Source: JAKZVK01 sp965261065
GTDB taxonomy: Bacteria > Acidobacteriota > Terriglobia > Bryobacterales > UBA6623
DNA length: 64,000 nucleotides
NCBI GenBank assembly: GCA_965261065.1
Contig: OZ253444.1
Coordinates: forward strand, 558,001-622,000
Direction of reading: 5' to 3'
Of this stretch, positions 26,601 through 35,273 are shown one piece after another. The stretch's first letter is position 1, and each line of letters starts with the position of its first letter. Both the position numbers and the translations under genes were made by a program. The notes under the pieces were generated by a model. That model had not been told where the DNA came from. It worked only from the letters and a program-made list of their open reading frames with translations, and did not search any database.

Positions 26601-26835
26601 GTTGACGAGCGTGTGCGGAATGGCGCCCCTGATTCTCTCCCCAGGAGCGGGGTCCGAGCTTTACCGCGGCATCGGGAGTGTTGTCGTGGGCGGGCTACTG
26701 ATTTCCACTGTGTTCACTTTGGTGCTGGTCCCTGCTTTGTTCAGCCTTTTCATCGATGCCCGTTCCGGTCTCGCACGCTTGATCGGACGTCTGACCGGGT
26801 ACGACCGTGTGGCCGAACCCCGATCGGGCGACTAG
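23677..26835 (+). CDS. RND family inner-membrane efflux pump
   Basis: 1,052 residues, the normal AcrB-family length, with 12 predicted membrane helices in two halves separated by large periplasmic loops. Helix 4 carries GLAFAIGMVVDNSIVALENI; D406 is the conserved proton-relay aspartate, while the next residue is N407 where AcrB has a second aspartate, a substitution common in other RND branches. The C-terminal half shows GTVVNNAILLVHQALNHMR and RPIFMSVLTSVCGMAPL. The substrate (drug, lipid or metal) is not evident; there are no CzcA-type metal motifs. Start ATG 23677 overlaps the adaptor stop by 4 bases. No regulator gene is adjacent. Confidence 0.93.
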   Translation: MKIVEDAIRYPVTTAVGVILLLLFGGISLFRIPIQLTPTVDQPQVRVQTRWPGSLPQEVERQIVQEQEEQLKALEGLDRIESTSRSGQGEIILTFQVGVDIDTALLNVSNRLQEVQRYPEDALKPRVRATSSETQAIAYLALSYIDPDSAEEPIGHQRDMVEDVITPEFERVPGVSAANVFTGIRHEMHFYADPVALAARKITITQVANALDRENANVSGGDFDEGKGNYIVRTAGEYTTPEDIEKVVIAFQNGVPIFARDVGYARLGFEKVRGRAFSNGTEVIFMNVAKTPGANLLDVMEGVKDAVRRLNAQVLNPRGLELTQVFDTTEYIHGAIDLLTQSLYVGAGLAVIVLLLFLRSLTSTLVIAVAMPISLVGSFLVMELTGRTLNVISLAGLAFAIGMVVDNSIVALENIYRHRQMGKSRARAALDGASEVWGAILASTLTTVAVFLPVIFIQDEIGQLFRDIAIAISAAVALSMIVAITVIPALSSKMLRASAGAESGGPKPPSLVTRKTADLVYWICGGVFRKLAVAGVLTAAAIFGATRLIPDVEYLPVGNANLIFGNLVLPSNYSVPEAESIRHVYDEAFQPLMDCEPTDEGCPGGGVARSFFVVRGVGAFMGVRAKDPLRVREMIPVFREATSKVPAAFGGFRQANLFQRGRDAAVIDLDIVGPDFERLQEIGQIVLARMQAEIPDAQAQPLSGIDRGKPELRIIPHRLRSAELGVTSRDLGLAVNALIDGAKVSDYQWLGKRIDLKLIAEGGRRHRTHDLNQLPVAVAGGRLVTLDALADIELTASPVQISHRERQRATTVRVTPPQNIPLQTLMQNIEDKIIRPLTEEGVLTGVYRVIPRGSADKLSQTWDALSMNLLLAVVITYLLMAALFQSFGYPLVILFSVPLAGFGGLLGLNLINKLSYQPLDVLTMLGFFILVGTVVNNAILLVHQALNHMRLENMNPREAIRESTKNRIRPIFMSVLTSVCGMAPLILSPGAGSELYRGIGSVVVGGLLISTVFTLVLVPALFSLFIDARSGLARLIGRLTGYDRVAEPRSGD

Positions 26836-26878
26836 CCCGCTTTTCTCACCACCCGGGGATGTGTGAATCCCTGTGCCT

Positions 26879-26992
26879 GTAGGGGCCGGCCCCCGTGCCG
26901 GCCCGCTTTGCGGGTGACCATCCTGTCATCGAACCTGACACGGCAGTGGCGGTCGAAATCGGCAGCGGGCGGGCGCAGGGGCCCGCCCCTAC
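26879..26992. repeat. Inverted-repeat element, GTAGGGGC type, copy 2
   Basis: 114-bp element beginning GTAGGGGCCGGCCCCCGTGC and ending in GGGCCCGCCCCTAC, so its ends pair. Same end structure as 12772-12880, with a divergent centre. It lies between the convergent ends of the RND pump gene and hicB. Confidence 0.75.
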
Positions 26993-27053
26993 GACCTTGC
27001 GGAGAGAAATGCGGGCTAGGCTGGGCTAGGCCAGCCGCCGTTCACTTCAAGAC

Positions 27054-27503
27054 CTACGCGGCATCATCGACGGAGAGCGTAACGCGCTTGCCTAGGGCAT
27101 CAAGGGCAGTTTGGGCTTCGTCCATTCGAGTATCCAAACTAGGATCGAGCAACTGCCTCACCCTCTTCTCGGCCCAGCCCAGCCGTTTCGCCAGGCCGGC
27201 GGGATCCAGGCCCTGCTCGCGCATGGCCGCATAGACGGCGACCTTCGTTGCCACGCCTAGGGGGACATCGATAGGGTAGTGGCTCTTACTTACGGTGGAC
27301 GGTGTCGGCACACATTCGGTCAGGACGATTCGACTCGCCAGAGCTTCGCTGAGGCAGTCGGCTGCCTGGACCAGTGCGTCCTGAAGACCCTCCCCGTCCG
27401 TGTGAGCCCAAGGTATGTCAGGGAAATCGACGATGAACCCGCCATCGGGTTGGGGAGTCAGAGTGGCTGGATAGGTCAACGATTGCATCTGTCTGCCCAT
27501 CAT
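27054..27503 (-). CDS. hicB: HicB-type antitoxin with C-terminal helix-turn-helix
   Basis: 149 residues. An N-terminal HicB fold (TLTPQPDGGFIVDFPDIPWAHTDGEGLQDALVQAADCLSEAL) is followed by a DNA-binding C-terminus (MREQGLDPAGLAKRLGWAEKRVRQLLDP). It would bind and block the HicA mRNA interferase and repress the operon. The upstream hicA stop and the hicB start share one base (TAATG). This is the HicB subfamily that follows HicA proteins starting MTGxEFxRR. Two ATGs lie in tandem at 27503 and 27500; either could serve. Confidence 0.85.
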   Translation of the reverse strand: MMGRQMQSLTYPATLTPQPDGGFIVDFPDIPWAHTDGEGLQDALVQAADCLSEALASRIVLTECVPTPSTVSKSHYPIDVPLGVATKVAVYAAMREQGLDPAGLAKRLGWAEKRVRQLLDPSLDTRMDEAQTALDALGKRVTLSVDDAA

Positions 27504-27714
27504 TATAGGTCGCCTCGATCAATGCCCAGATCCCTGCAATAGGAGTGAAGCAAACCCTGCTTGATTTCCTTCTTCAAGTCTTTCAGCACGGTTTGGCGCG
27601 CGCCAAAAACCAACAACCCATGGGAACCCTTGCCGCGGCTCTGAAGAAGGTTCGTTGTCACTCCGCGCTGCCGCCCAAGTCGTTTGACCTCCTGAGAAAC
27701 TCGGCCCCGGTCAT
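27503..27714 (-). pseudogene. hicA: HicA-type toxin with apparent one-base deletion
   Basis: Missed by simple frame calling because it is split. ATG 27714 gives MTGAEFLRR, then the frame shifts to VKRLGRQRGVTTNLLQSRG, continuing KGSHGLLVFGARQTVLKDLKKEI to a TAA overlapping hicB by one base. Restoring one G in the AGGAGG run at 27688-27693 yields a continuous 70-residue protein with the dsRBD-like HicA fold and the catalytic histidine in KGSHG. The alternative, a GTG start giving only 52 residues, lacks the first helix and strand. Either an inactivated toxin or a sequence error; toxin loss with retained antitoxin would be viable. Confidence 0.7.
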
Positions 27715-27760
27715 GACTTGGCGAGTGCGCGGCGCTGCGTGGTCTCGGTGATGAAGCGCG

Positions 27761-29809
27761 CTAGTTTCGTACCAGCAAACCCTGCCGCTTGAGCAACGCG
27801 TCAGCGTCAGGATCACGCCCCATGAAATCACGGAAGAGTTGGGCGGGGTCTTCGCTGTCGCCCCGGGTCAGGATGCGGTCGCGGAATTCACCGCCGACCT
27901 TGCGGCTGAAGATGCCTTCCTCTGCGAAACGCGAAAAGGCGTCGGCGTCGAGCACCTCAGACCACTTGTAGGAATAATAGCCCGCCCCATAACCGACCGG
28001 GCTGGCGAACAGGTGAGTGAACCCGGCGATCATGGCGTGCTCGGGCGGCAGCGTGGCCGGGGCGAACGACTGCAGGATGTCGAAGGCGTACTTCATCACG
28101 TCGCCGTCCGTGGCGGGGTCGTAGTCGCGGTGCAGGCCGAGATCCACGGTCCCGAAGCTGAGCTGTCGCATCTGGGCGTTCGCGGCACGGAAGTTGCGCG
28201 CCTTTTTCATCTTGTGGAAGAGATCGTCGGGGATCGCCTCGCCGGTTTCGTAGTGTCGCGCGAATAGGTCGAGCGCTTCTCGCTCCCAGCACCAGTTCTC
28301 CATGATCTGCGAAGGCAGCTCGACAAAGTCCCAGGCGACGTGCGTGCCACCCAGGCTGCGCACCTCGACCCGGCTCAGCAGGTGATGCAGCAGATGGCCG
28401 AACTCGTGAAAGATCGTCTCGACCTCGCGATGGGTGAGGAGCGCCGGCTTGGCGCCGACGGGCGGTGTCAGGTTGCCGCAGATGAAGCCCAGGTGTGGGT
28501 ACGGTCCGCCGGGGACGCCGATCAATAGCGAGTCCATCCAGGCGCCACCGCGCTTGTTCTCGCGTGGGAAGAAGTCGGCGTAGAACGACCCGAGGCGGTC
28601 GCCGTCAGCGTCGTAAATCGTGTAGTAGGTGACGGCCGGGTCCCACACCGGGATGCCGGTTTCCTGTTTGACCTCGATGCCGTAGAGCCGCCACACGAGT
28701 TCGTACATCCCCTCGAGTACTTTCTCGAAGGCAAAGTAGGGGTGCAGCTCCTCTTCATCGAAGTCGTAGCGCGCCTTGCGCATTTTCTCCGCGTAGTAGC
28801 CCACGTCCCAGGGCTCGAGCTCCAGGGCGTTCTGCCCTTCGATCTCTCGCCGGAAAGCCAGTAGCTCTTCGTTCTCCTTGGCGAAGGCGGCTTCCGTTTT
28901 GCGCTTAAGTGTGTCGACGAACTCGTGCGCCTGGCTGCCCTGCTTTGCCATACGGTCTTCGAGCACCAGGTCCGCGAAGTCCCTGTAGCCCAGCAAGTCC
29001 GCCTTCTGTTTCCGCAACTCGAGGATGCGGCCGATCAGCGCGCGGTTGTCGTAGGGCTCGGCGGCGCCGCGCGTGTTGAAAGCGCGATAGACCTGTTCTC
29101 GAATCGCGGCGTCATTGAGGTAGGTCATCACAGCGATGTAGCTCGGCGCTTGGAGCGTGAAGCGCCAGCCGTCTTTGTCTTTCCGCTTGGCGTCCTCGCG
29201 GGCCATCTCGACCGCGCTGGGGGGGAGACCGGCGAGCTTTGCTTCGTCGTCGACGATCAGATCGAAGGCGTTGGTGGCGTCGAGAACGTTCTCGCTGAAC
29301 TTCGTCGTCGCCTTGGCGAGCTCGACATCCAGTTCAGTGAGGCGCGCTTTGCCTGGCGGGTCGAGGTCGGCGCCGCTGCGCTTGAACTCCTCGACTGTTT
29401 TCTTGAGGAAGCGCGCGCCTGTGCCGCTCAGAGCCTTGGCGTCGTCGGTCTCGCTAAAGGTCTTGATCTGCTTCCAGAGGTCCTCATTGAGCGGGATCTT
29501 CGAGTAGAACTCGCTGACCTTTGGCTGGACGGCGTTATACGCCTCGCGCAAAGCCGGATAAGTCGCTACCCCCTCCAGGTGCCCTACAACGCTCATGGCG
29601 AACTCGAGCCGTTCGGTCACATCCTCGAGTGCGAGCAGGGTGTTCTCGAACGTTCGCGGCCCCGGGTCGGCGGCGAGCTGATCGAGGCGCTGCAGGGCGT
29701 CAGCGAGCAGCGCGTCGGTCGCCGGCTCGACGTGCTCGGCCTTGATCTGATCAAACGGGACCTTGAATTGGATCTCGAGAAGCGGGTTCGTCATCGTCGA
29801 AACGGCCAT
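27761..29809 (-). CDS. prlC: M3 family oligopeptidase (oligopeptidase A/Dcp type)
   Basis: 682 residues. Zinc metallopeptidase that degrades short peptides in the cytoplasm. The zinc site is complete: H468 E469 F G H472 in ETIFHEFGHLLHH, third ligand E497 in FVELPSQIMENW. The C-terminal H..Y region (FASPVGYGAGYYSYKWSEVLDADAF) matches the substrate-binding tyrosines of the PrlC/Dcp branch. No signal peptide. Two ATGs near the start (residues 1 and 6) are possible. It lies between two hicAB modules but shares no obvious regulation with them. Confidence 0.92.
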   Translation of the reverse strand: MAVSTMTNPLLEIQFKVPFDQIKAEHVEPATDALLADALQRLDQLAADPGPRTFENTLLALEDVTERLEFAMSVVGHLEGVATYPALREAYNAVQPKVSEFYSKIPLNEDLWKQIKTFSETDDAKALSGTGARFLKKTVEEFKRSGADLDPPGKARLTELDVELAKATTKFSENVLDATNAFDLIVDDEAKLAGLPPSAVEMAREDAKRKDKDGWRFTLQAPSYIAVMTYLNDAAIREQVYRAFNTRGAAEPYDNRALIGRILELRKQKADLLGYRDFADLVLEDRMAKQGSQAHEFVDTLKRKTEAAFAKENEELLAFRREIEGQNALELEPWDVGYYAEKMRKARYDFDEEELHPYFAFEKVLEGMYELVWRLYGIEVKQETGIPVWDPAVTYYTIYDADGDRLGSFYADFFPRENKRGGAWMDSLLIGVPGGPYPHLGFICGNLTPPVGAKPALLTHREVETIFHEFGHLLHHLLSRVEVRSLGGTHVAWDFVELPSQIMENWCWEREALDLFARHYETGEAIPDDLFHKMKKARNFRAANAQMRQLSFGTVDLGLHRDYDPATDGDVMKYAFDILQSFAPATLPPEHAMIAGFTHLFASPVGYGAGYYSYKWSEVLDADAFSRFAEEGIFSRKVGGEFRDRILTRGDSEDPAQLFRDFMGRDPDADALLKRQGLLVRN

Positions 29810-29869
29810 GCTGATTCGAAATCGTCAGTCTAGCAGCCGTGGTTCAGGCGGGGTCTCGGCCGGCGGAGA

Positions 29870-30120
29870 TCAGCGCAGCAGACCGAGACGGACCAGATTC
29901 TCTTCACTCCATTGCGCCTGGTCTTCGATCATGCTCTTGAGCGTCTTTGGCGCAAAGGTTGAACCCGGGCGGTGATATGAAACGGTTACCCTTCGACCGT
30001 CGGCGTGCCGGTAATGCTGATGTGAGCCTCGTTGGCGGTCGAGGACAAAGCCGTCTCGAGCCAAGGCGGCGTTCAGCTCGCGGGCGGTCAGGCCGTACAG
30101 CTTAGAGAGTTTGAGCCCAT
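29870..30120 (-). CDS. hicA: HicA-type toxin, second module (start region uncertain)
   Basis: The recognisable body is LTARELNAALARDGFVLDRQ, RGSHQHYRHADGRRVTVSYH and RPGSTFAPKTLKSMI, a HicA fold with the catalytic histidine in RGSH. The shortest reading starts at TTG 30064 (64 residues), which omits the first helix. The open frame upstream reads LKLSKLYGLTARELN with no usable ATG; ATG 30120 is out of frame by one base across a GGG run (30116-30118 on the complement). One extra G there would give MGLKLSKLYGLTARELN. So either translation begins at CTG 30100 or TTG 30064, or a base has been lost. The partner antitoxin lies upstream at 30300. Confidence 0.7.
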
Positions 30121-30299
30121 GGTTGGCGGGAAGTACTACTGTTCTACGAGCGCGATCTTCCGCGAGCGACGAGCCGACTTCTCCATCCTGGCTGGTCCTG
30201 ACGGAGTATCTGTCAGATCTTGTAAAGAGAGAGTGGAAGGGCAGTTGGGCAGCGCGGTTTCAACACTTGATTGGTCGTCTGCCGGTTCCTGACGTATCG

Positions 30300-30599
30300 C
30301 TAGAAACTCGGAAGGGTCACCGCAACCTGGGGCTCCTGCGAGACCTGAACACCTTCAACCGTCTCGTCCGGGAGAGGGTCGTTGTGTTCAATTAGGCTCT
30401 CAATAACCATGCGAGTGACTTCTTCAATGTTCGTCAGAGCTTCTCGCCGCGTGGAGCCCCAGGTCGAGGCCCCCTGCTTAAGAAGAGCCGGACAATACAC
30501 GTGCCACCCCTCGCCGTCGGGTTCGAGAACCACCTTGAACAGGTAGGTCATCCCGCCTGTAGGGACATCCGCCGAGATGTGGCCGACCTGCTCAGACAT
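30300..30599 (-). CDS. hicB: HicB-type antitoxin, second module
   Basis: 99 residues: MTYLFKVVLEPDGEGWHVYCPALLKQGASTWGSTRREALTNIEEVTRMVIESLIEHNDPLPD is the compact HicB fold without an added DNA-binding domain. In this subfamily hicB precedes hicA, as here, although the 180-230 bp between them is longer than usual and contains no other gene I can identify. Translation may begin at ATG 30599 or at the internal methionine of GGMTYLF, which is where most relatives start. Confidence 0.82.
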   Translation of the reverse strand: MSEQVGHISADVPTGGMTYLFKVVLEPDGEGWHVYCPALLKQGASTWGSTRREALTNIEEVTRMVIESLIEHNDPLPDETVEGVQVSQEPQVAVTLPSF

Positions 30600-30659
30600 G
30601 CCTTGCTCTCAAGTTTAACAGGCTCTTGAACGCCCCACCGCGATCGCTGAGAGCGCCGG

Positions 30660-31487
30660 TCATGGCTCCGGAGGGGTTTCAAAAGTAATCGTCGACTCGG
30701 CCGTGAAGCGTTGATAGTTCTCGTAGAGAATCACGTAGCGCACCCGCTGGGCGCCGCTGGCGAACGGCAGAATATCGCTCGCCACCGTCTTGACCGGAAA
30801 CCAGAACTTGCCGTCGACCGCCTGGTAGAGCGTTGTGAACTGCGGGAACAGGTTCTCCTTGGTGGTGCTGTGGATCTGTGGCACGGGTCGTCCGGCCACC
30901 CGTAGGATCTGCTCGTGCTCCTGGCTGATCCAGATCAAGCCATCGAGCAGGCGATCATCTTCAAACAACTGGCGCGGCTTGAGCCGGTAGACGTAGCAGT
31001 CCTCGCTGTCCACGGTTTCCGGCCCCTTGTACTTCAGGTCGTAGCGCCACAGCGTGTCGTTTGTCAGAACGAACGGTTGTACTTCGCGGAGGTCTCGGAA
31101 GTCTTCTTCGGTCAGCCGAATGCGCTTCAACCGCGAGTCCGGGTGGCCGACGAACTCCTCAATGCGTCGGCCGTCGGGTGTGAACAGAACGTCCCGAACT
31201 TCCCGGTAAGACCCACCGCGTTTCCCCCCGGGGTCCATCTCGAAGAACTGGAACGACCGGCGGTAGGCGTAGTTCTGGCGCTCCTTCTCGAACAGACTGC
31301 CTTGTACGGCGAGTTTCCGGATGAGGCCCTTCGATGGTTCCTGCGCTGCCGCAAAGGGGATGGAAGTGATCGCGAACGTCGCCAGGCAAGCAAGCCTGGT
31401 CAGGCGCTGCGTGTCGCGACGTTTCCAGCCGACGTTCGACGCGCCGGCGCTCACGTCCTCCCGCTCGCATCGTCTGAATACGGTCAA
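30660..31487 (-). CDS. Exported LolA-like/outer-membrane-lipoprotein-sorting-like protein
   Basis: Up to 275 residues. A signal peptide (LTRLACLATFAITSIPFAAAQE) is followed by a beta-rich protein with YAYRRSFQFFEMDPGG, GSYREVRDVLFTPDGRR, CYVYRLKPRQLFEDDRLLDGLIWIS and KFWFPVKTVASDI. The alternation resembles the half-barrel of LolA/LolB-type proteins, which are numerous in Acidobacteria; no close functional assignment is possible. The start is unsettled: TTG 31487 gives a long hydrophilic leader, while GTG 31454 with GGGAGG just upstream is plausible. The gene is divergent from the CPBP protease gene, with under 80 bp shared between them. Confidence 0.65.
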   Translation of the reverse strand: MTVFRRCEREDVSAGASNVGWKRRDTQRLTRLACLATFAITSIPFAAAQEPSKGLIRKLAVQGSLFEKERQNYAYRRSFQFFEMDPGGKRGGSYREVRDVLFTPDGRRIEEFVGHPDSRLKRIRLTEEDFRDLREVQPFVLTNDTLWRYDLKYKGPETVDSEDCYVYRLKPRQLFEDDRLLDGLIWISQEHEQILRVAGRPVPQIHSTTKENLFPQFTTLYQAVDGKFWFPVKTVASDILPFASGAQRVRYVILYENYQRFTAESTITFETPPEP

Positions 31488-31523
31488 TCAGTTCGCTCCG
31501 CCTCCCTCCGTTAAGATGGGAGC

Positions 31524-32555
31524 TTGGCCGACGCCGCCCACGCCAAGACGTCTTTCACGAGTTTCTTTGTCACGCTTGTTGTTCTCAACATCGTCCTAAT
31601 CATAGCGGCGACGATCTACGCTTCTCGCTTCGATGTGCCGCTGTCGATGGCGGTTCCGATCGGGTTGGCCTTTCTCTTTCAAGCATCGGTGTACCTGATT
31701 CCGGGCTTCCCGGCGGTTCGCTTGGCCGTCGAGAGCCGCTTCACACGCCCCAAGTTGGCGTTGTTGGTCTCCGGAGTGTCCACCGTACCCTACTTGCTCT
31801 ACTCCATACCCACCGGCGTCTTCGCATGGTTGTCGTTCGTCACTCTGCTCGGCTACTGCCTGGCGATCTCGCTGCTTTTCGTGGTCACCCCTCCCGATCC
31901 CAAACGCTTGGCGTGGCAGGACGCCATCGTGCTGGCGCTGCTAGCCTACCCGATGGTAAGCGGGCTGGGCACGATGTTTCAGGACATCTATCGCAGCCCG
32001 CTCGAGGCCATCCCGACTCTAGGCTCGCTGGGCCGCCTCATGCTGATGCCACTCGGTGTCACGGCCTACCTCTCGCTCCGGGGTCTCGAGGGTACGAACT
32101 TCCAGTTCGCCTTCTCGCGCGACGAACTTGTGGTGGGCGTGCGGCAGTTTCTCTTCTTTCTCCCTATCGGGCTGCCGCTGGCCGTCGGAATCGGGTTCGC
32201 CCATTGGTCGCCGGAGGCGGTGGATTCCTGGACCTATCCCTTCGAAGTCGCCGGGAATACGCTGGCGTTCTACGCCACCGTGGGTCTCTCTGAGGAGCTG
32301 TTCTTTCGCGGGATCATCCAGAACTTGCTGACGGGGTCGCTCAAGCGGCCTCTGCTCGCGAGGGTCCTGGCGAGTCTTCTGTTCGGCTTGGCGCACATCA
32401 CCCGGGGCTATCCCAATTGGCGGTATGTCGCGGTCGCGGCGGCCATGGGATGGTTCTGCGGCACGGCCTACGCACACCGCCGCAGCGTCGTAGCCTCGAA
32501 CGTCACCCACACGTTGGTGGTCATCGTCCAACGCTTTCTCTTCCCTCGTGTTTAG
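31524..32555 (+). CDS. CPBP family intramembrane glutamic protease
   Basis: 343 residues with about eight membrane helices. The ABI/CPBP motifs are present: EELFFRG with E257, E258 and R262, then FGLAHITRG, and a final NVTHTL histidine/asparagine motif. Relatives include Rce1-type CAAX proteases and bacteriocin-immunity proteins; the physiological substrate is unknown. Start TTG 31524 is used because the in-frame sequence has no ATG until well inside; an out-of-frame ATG lies at 31516. The reading frame is intact. Confidence 0.85.
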   Translation: MADAAHAKTSFTSFFVTLVVLNIVLIIAATIYASRFDVPLSMAVPIGLAFLFQASVYLIPGFPAVRLAVESRFTRPKLALLVSGVSTVPYLLYSIPTGVFAWLSFVTLLGYCLAISLLFVVTPPDPKRLAWQDAIVLALLAYPMVSGLGTMFQDIYRSPLEAIPTLGSLGRLMLMPLGVTAYLSLRGLEGTNFQFAFSRDELVVGVRQFLFFLPIGLPLAVGIGFAHWSPEAVDSWTYPFEVAGNTLAFYATVGLSEELFFRGIIQNLLTGSLKRPLLARVLASLLFGLAHITRGYPNWRYVAVAAAMGWFCGTAYAHRRSVVASNVTHTLVVIVQRFLFPRV

Positions 32556-32617
32556 CGCCACTTGCGAGCGTACGTGATACCGGAATTCACGAGCGCGCGA
32601 CACTCCAGTCCGCTAAG

Positions 32618-35212
32618 ATGGAGTTCCATCTTGGGGTAAGACACCCGCTGGTTGCGCCGCTGGCGGCCCTGGCCTTGGGCATCGTAGCCGCGCAATTCGC
32701 CTTCTTCTCTTTCCAGGAAACGCTGCTTTCCACCCTGCTGTTGGGACTGCTCGCCTGGGCCGGCCTCCAAAAGGATGCCGTGCGCCCCGGCACCGTCGCT
32801 TGTCTGGCGGGGTTCCTGATCGTGGGCGCGATGCTCGGCTCGCGCCGGCCGCCGCCCGACCCCCTTCTCATCACCAGCGTCGTACAGTCGGCCGCCGCCG
32901 ACCTCAACGACCCCGTCCGCCTGCGCGGCTTCGTGCGCGAGCCCACCGAGGCGCTCGACACCGCCGATCGCTTTGTACTCGAGGTCGAGTCGGTCTTTGC
33001 GAACACCCCGGCGCGAGGCGGTGTCCGCGTCAACGTCTATCGTGGGCCCGAGGATCCGCCGCTCGAGTTGCCCTACGGCCGGCGGGTGGAACTGCTGGCG
33101 CGCCTGCGCGAGCTGCGCAACTTCAATAACCCCGGCAGCTTCGACCGCGTCGCGTACCTGAACAAGCGCGGCATCCACATGACGGCCTCGGTTCGGTCGC
33201 GAACGCCCATCCACCAGCTTGGCGGCCAGGGCGGAACCCCCTGGCAATCCTGGATCTGGCAAGTCCGTATCGCCACCGGCAAGCGCCTCGACGCTTTGTT
33301 GTCAGAAGCCCAAGCCGACGATTCACCGCCCGCCGCCATTCTGCGCGCTATGTTGCTCGGCGACCGCAGCACGCTCGACGGCGAGACGACCACCGCCTTC
33401 CAGCGTACCGGCGCCTACCATGCGCTGGTCATCTCGGGGCTACACGTGGGCGTGTTGGCGCTGGTGATCTCGTTCCTGCTACGACTGGTGCTCGTGCCGC
33501 CGGTAGCGCGGGCGCTGGTCACGGCGCTTGTCGTTGCCGCCTATGCCGCGCTCGTTGGCGCGAGCTTGCCGGTCTCCCGCGCCGCCTGAATGCTCAGCGC
33601 GTACCTCGCCGCGGGTCTGCTGTACCGCCAACGCCGCGCGTTGAACGTGATCGCCGCGACCGCGCTCGGCTTTCTCGTCTTCGATCCCGACTTGCTGTTC
33701 GACGCGGGATTCCAAATGTCGTTTCTGGCCGTGGCGTTGATCGCCGGCATCGCCGTGCCGCTGCTCGAGGCTGGCGTCGACCCCTACCGCCGCGCGCTAC
33801 GAGACCTATGGAACCTTGACCGCGACCTGCACCTGCCCGCCCGCGTAACCCAGGTGCGCGTCTCGCTGCGGATGTGGCTTGAACCGCTAAGCACCGTGAT
33901 GCGATTGCCGCGAGCGGTGCTGTCGTTCGTCGTCACGGGATTTCTGAGAGTCGTCATTTGGGTGGTTGCGTTGTGCATTGTCTCGTTGATCATCCAAGTG
34001 GGCTTGGCGTTACCGATGGCTGTTCACTTCCATCGCGTCTCGTGGGGTGGCGTCTCGGCGAACCTCTTCGTGATGCCCCTCCTGCTCGTGTTGGTGCCAC
34101 TGGGGTTGCTGGCGCTGGCGACCGGGTGGACACCCCTCGCCGCCGCATCGCTCTACGTTGCGGAGACCATCGGCGACGTGGTGGCGTGGCACGCCCAGAA
34201 CCTGCCGGTTGATCTGCGAGTGCCGTCCCCGCCGCTCTGGCTGGGCGTGCTCTTTGGGATCTGCCTGTTCGCCTGGGCGCTCTCGTTCGGACACAGGCGC
34301 CGATGGTCATGGACCGCCGCGGCTGCCACCACCGCCTCACTCGCTCTGCTCATCGCGCACCCCTTTCCGCCGCAGCTCACGCCGGGTCGGTTCGAACTCA
34401 CTGCCATCGACGTCGGCCAAGGCGAATCGCTCTTCCTGGCCCTGCCCGACGGACGCACCGTGCTAGTCGATGGCGGCGGCCTGCCCGATTTCGGCGGCAG
34501 GATCCGCCGAACGCTCGACATCGGCGAGACGGTCGTGTCTCCGTATCTCTGGTCGCGCTCGCTCCGGCGGCTTGACGTGTTGGCGGTCTCCCACACTGAC
34601 GCGGACCACTTCGCCGGCGTCCCTACCTTGCTGCGAAACTTCGAGGTCGGTGAGATGTGGGTAGCGGCCGACCCCTCGGTCGAAGACTACGCCTACATCC
34701 GCCCATTGCTTCGAAGCCGCGGTGTCCACCTGGTTGCCTTGCGCCAAGGCGAGCTGAAACAACTCGGCCAAGTGGACTTCGAGGTGCTCGGACCGGCCCC
34801 GGCCCCGGCGCGTAAGTGGTCGCGCAATGACCAATCCTTGGTTCTGCGAGCCCGCTATGGCCGGCACAGCTTTCTGCTCACCGGAGACATCGAAGAGCGT
34901 GCCGAGTCGCATCTGCTCGAACGCAACGTCCTCTCGGGAGCCGCCGTGCTCAAGGTCGCCCACCACGGCAGCAAGACGTCTTCGCACCAGCCATTCCTCG
35001 AACGGGTCCGTCCCACGTTCGCCGTGATCTCCGCCGGCTTCCGCAGCCCCTTCGGACATCCGCACCCGTCCGTCGTCAAGCGTCTCGAGCAGAACGGTGC
35101 GCGGGTCCTTCGCACCGACCGCGAAGGGACGATCTCGATCTCGACCGACGGGGAAAAGCTTTTCGTCAGTACTTATCGCCACGAGCAAGCAGCCGGCCCC
35201 GGGCGTTGGTAA
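32618..35212 (+). pseudogene. comEC: ComEC/Rec2 DNA-uptake channel gene with in-frame TGA at codon 324
   Basis: The two halves are collinear in one frame. Codons 1-323 carry the DUF4131/OB-like N-terminus (ADLNDPVRLRGFV) and the Competence domain start (YHALVISGLHVGVLALVISFLL). A TGA at 33587-33589 interrupts, then MLSAYLAAGLLYRQRRALNV continues the membrane domain, followed by a metallo-beta-lactamase domain (VSHTDADHFAGVP, VAHHGSKTSS). Total about 864 codons, normal for ComEC, which passes single-stranded DNA through the inner membrane during transformation. A single change from TGG or CGA would explain the stop. The second half has an ATG directly after the stop, but half a channel is unlikely to work. 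Start ATG 32618. Confidence 0.88.
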
Positions 35213-35273
35213 CCCAGTCACACCCGAAACTGCGCCGGAAATAGCCCGCCGCGAAGCACTACAATGTTCACTC

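Noticed and set aside
27717..27780. Possible extra small gene ending ...FITETTQRRALAKS between hicA and the M3 peptidase
   Set aside because: The frame continues only as an out-of-frame reading of the M3 gene end; no start or homology.
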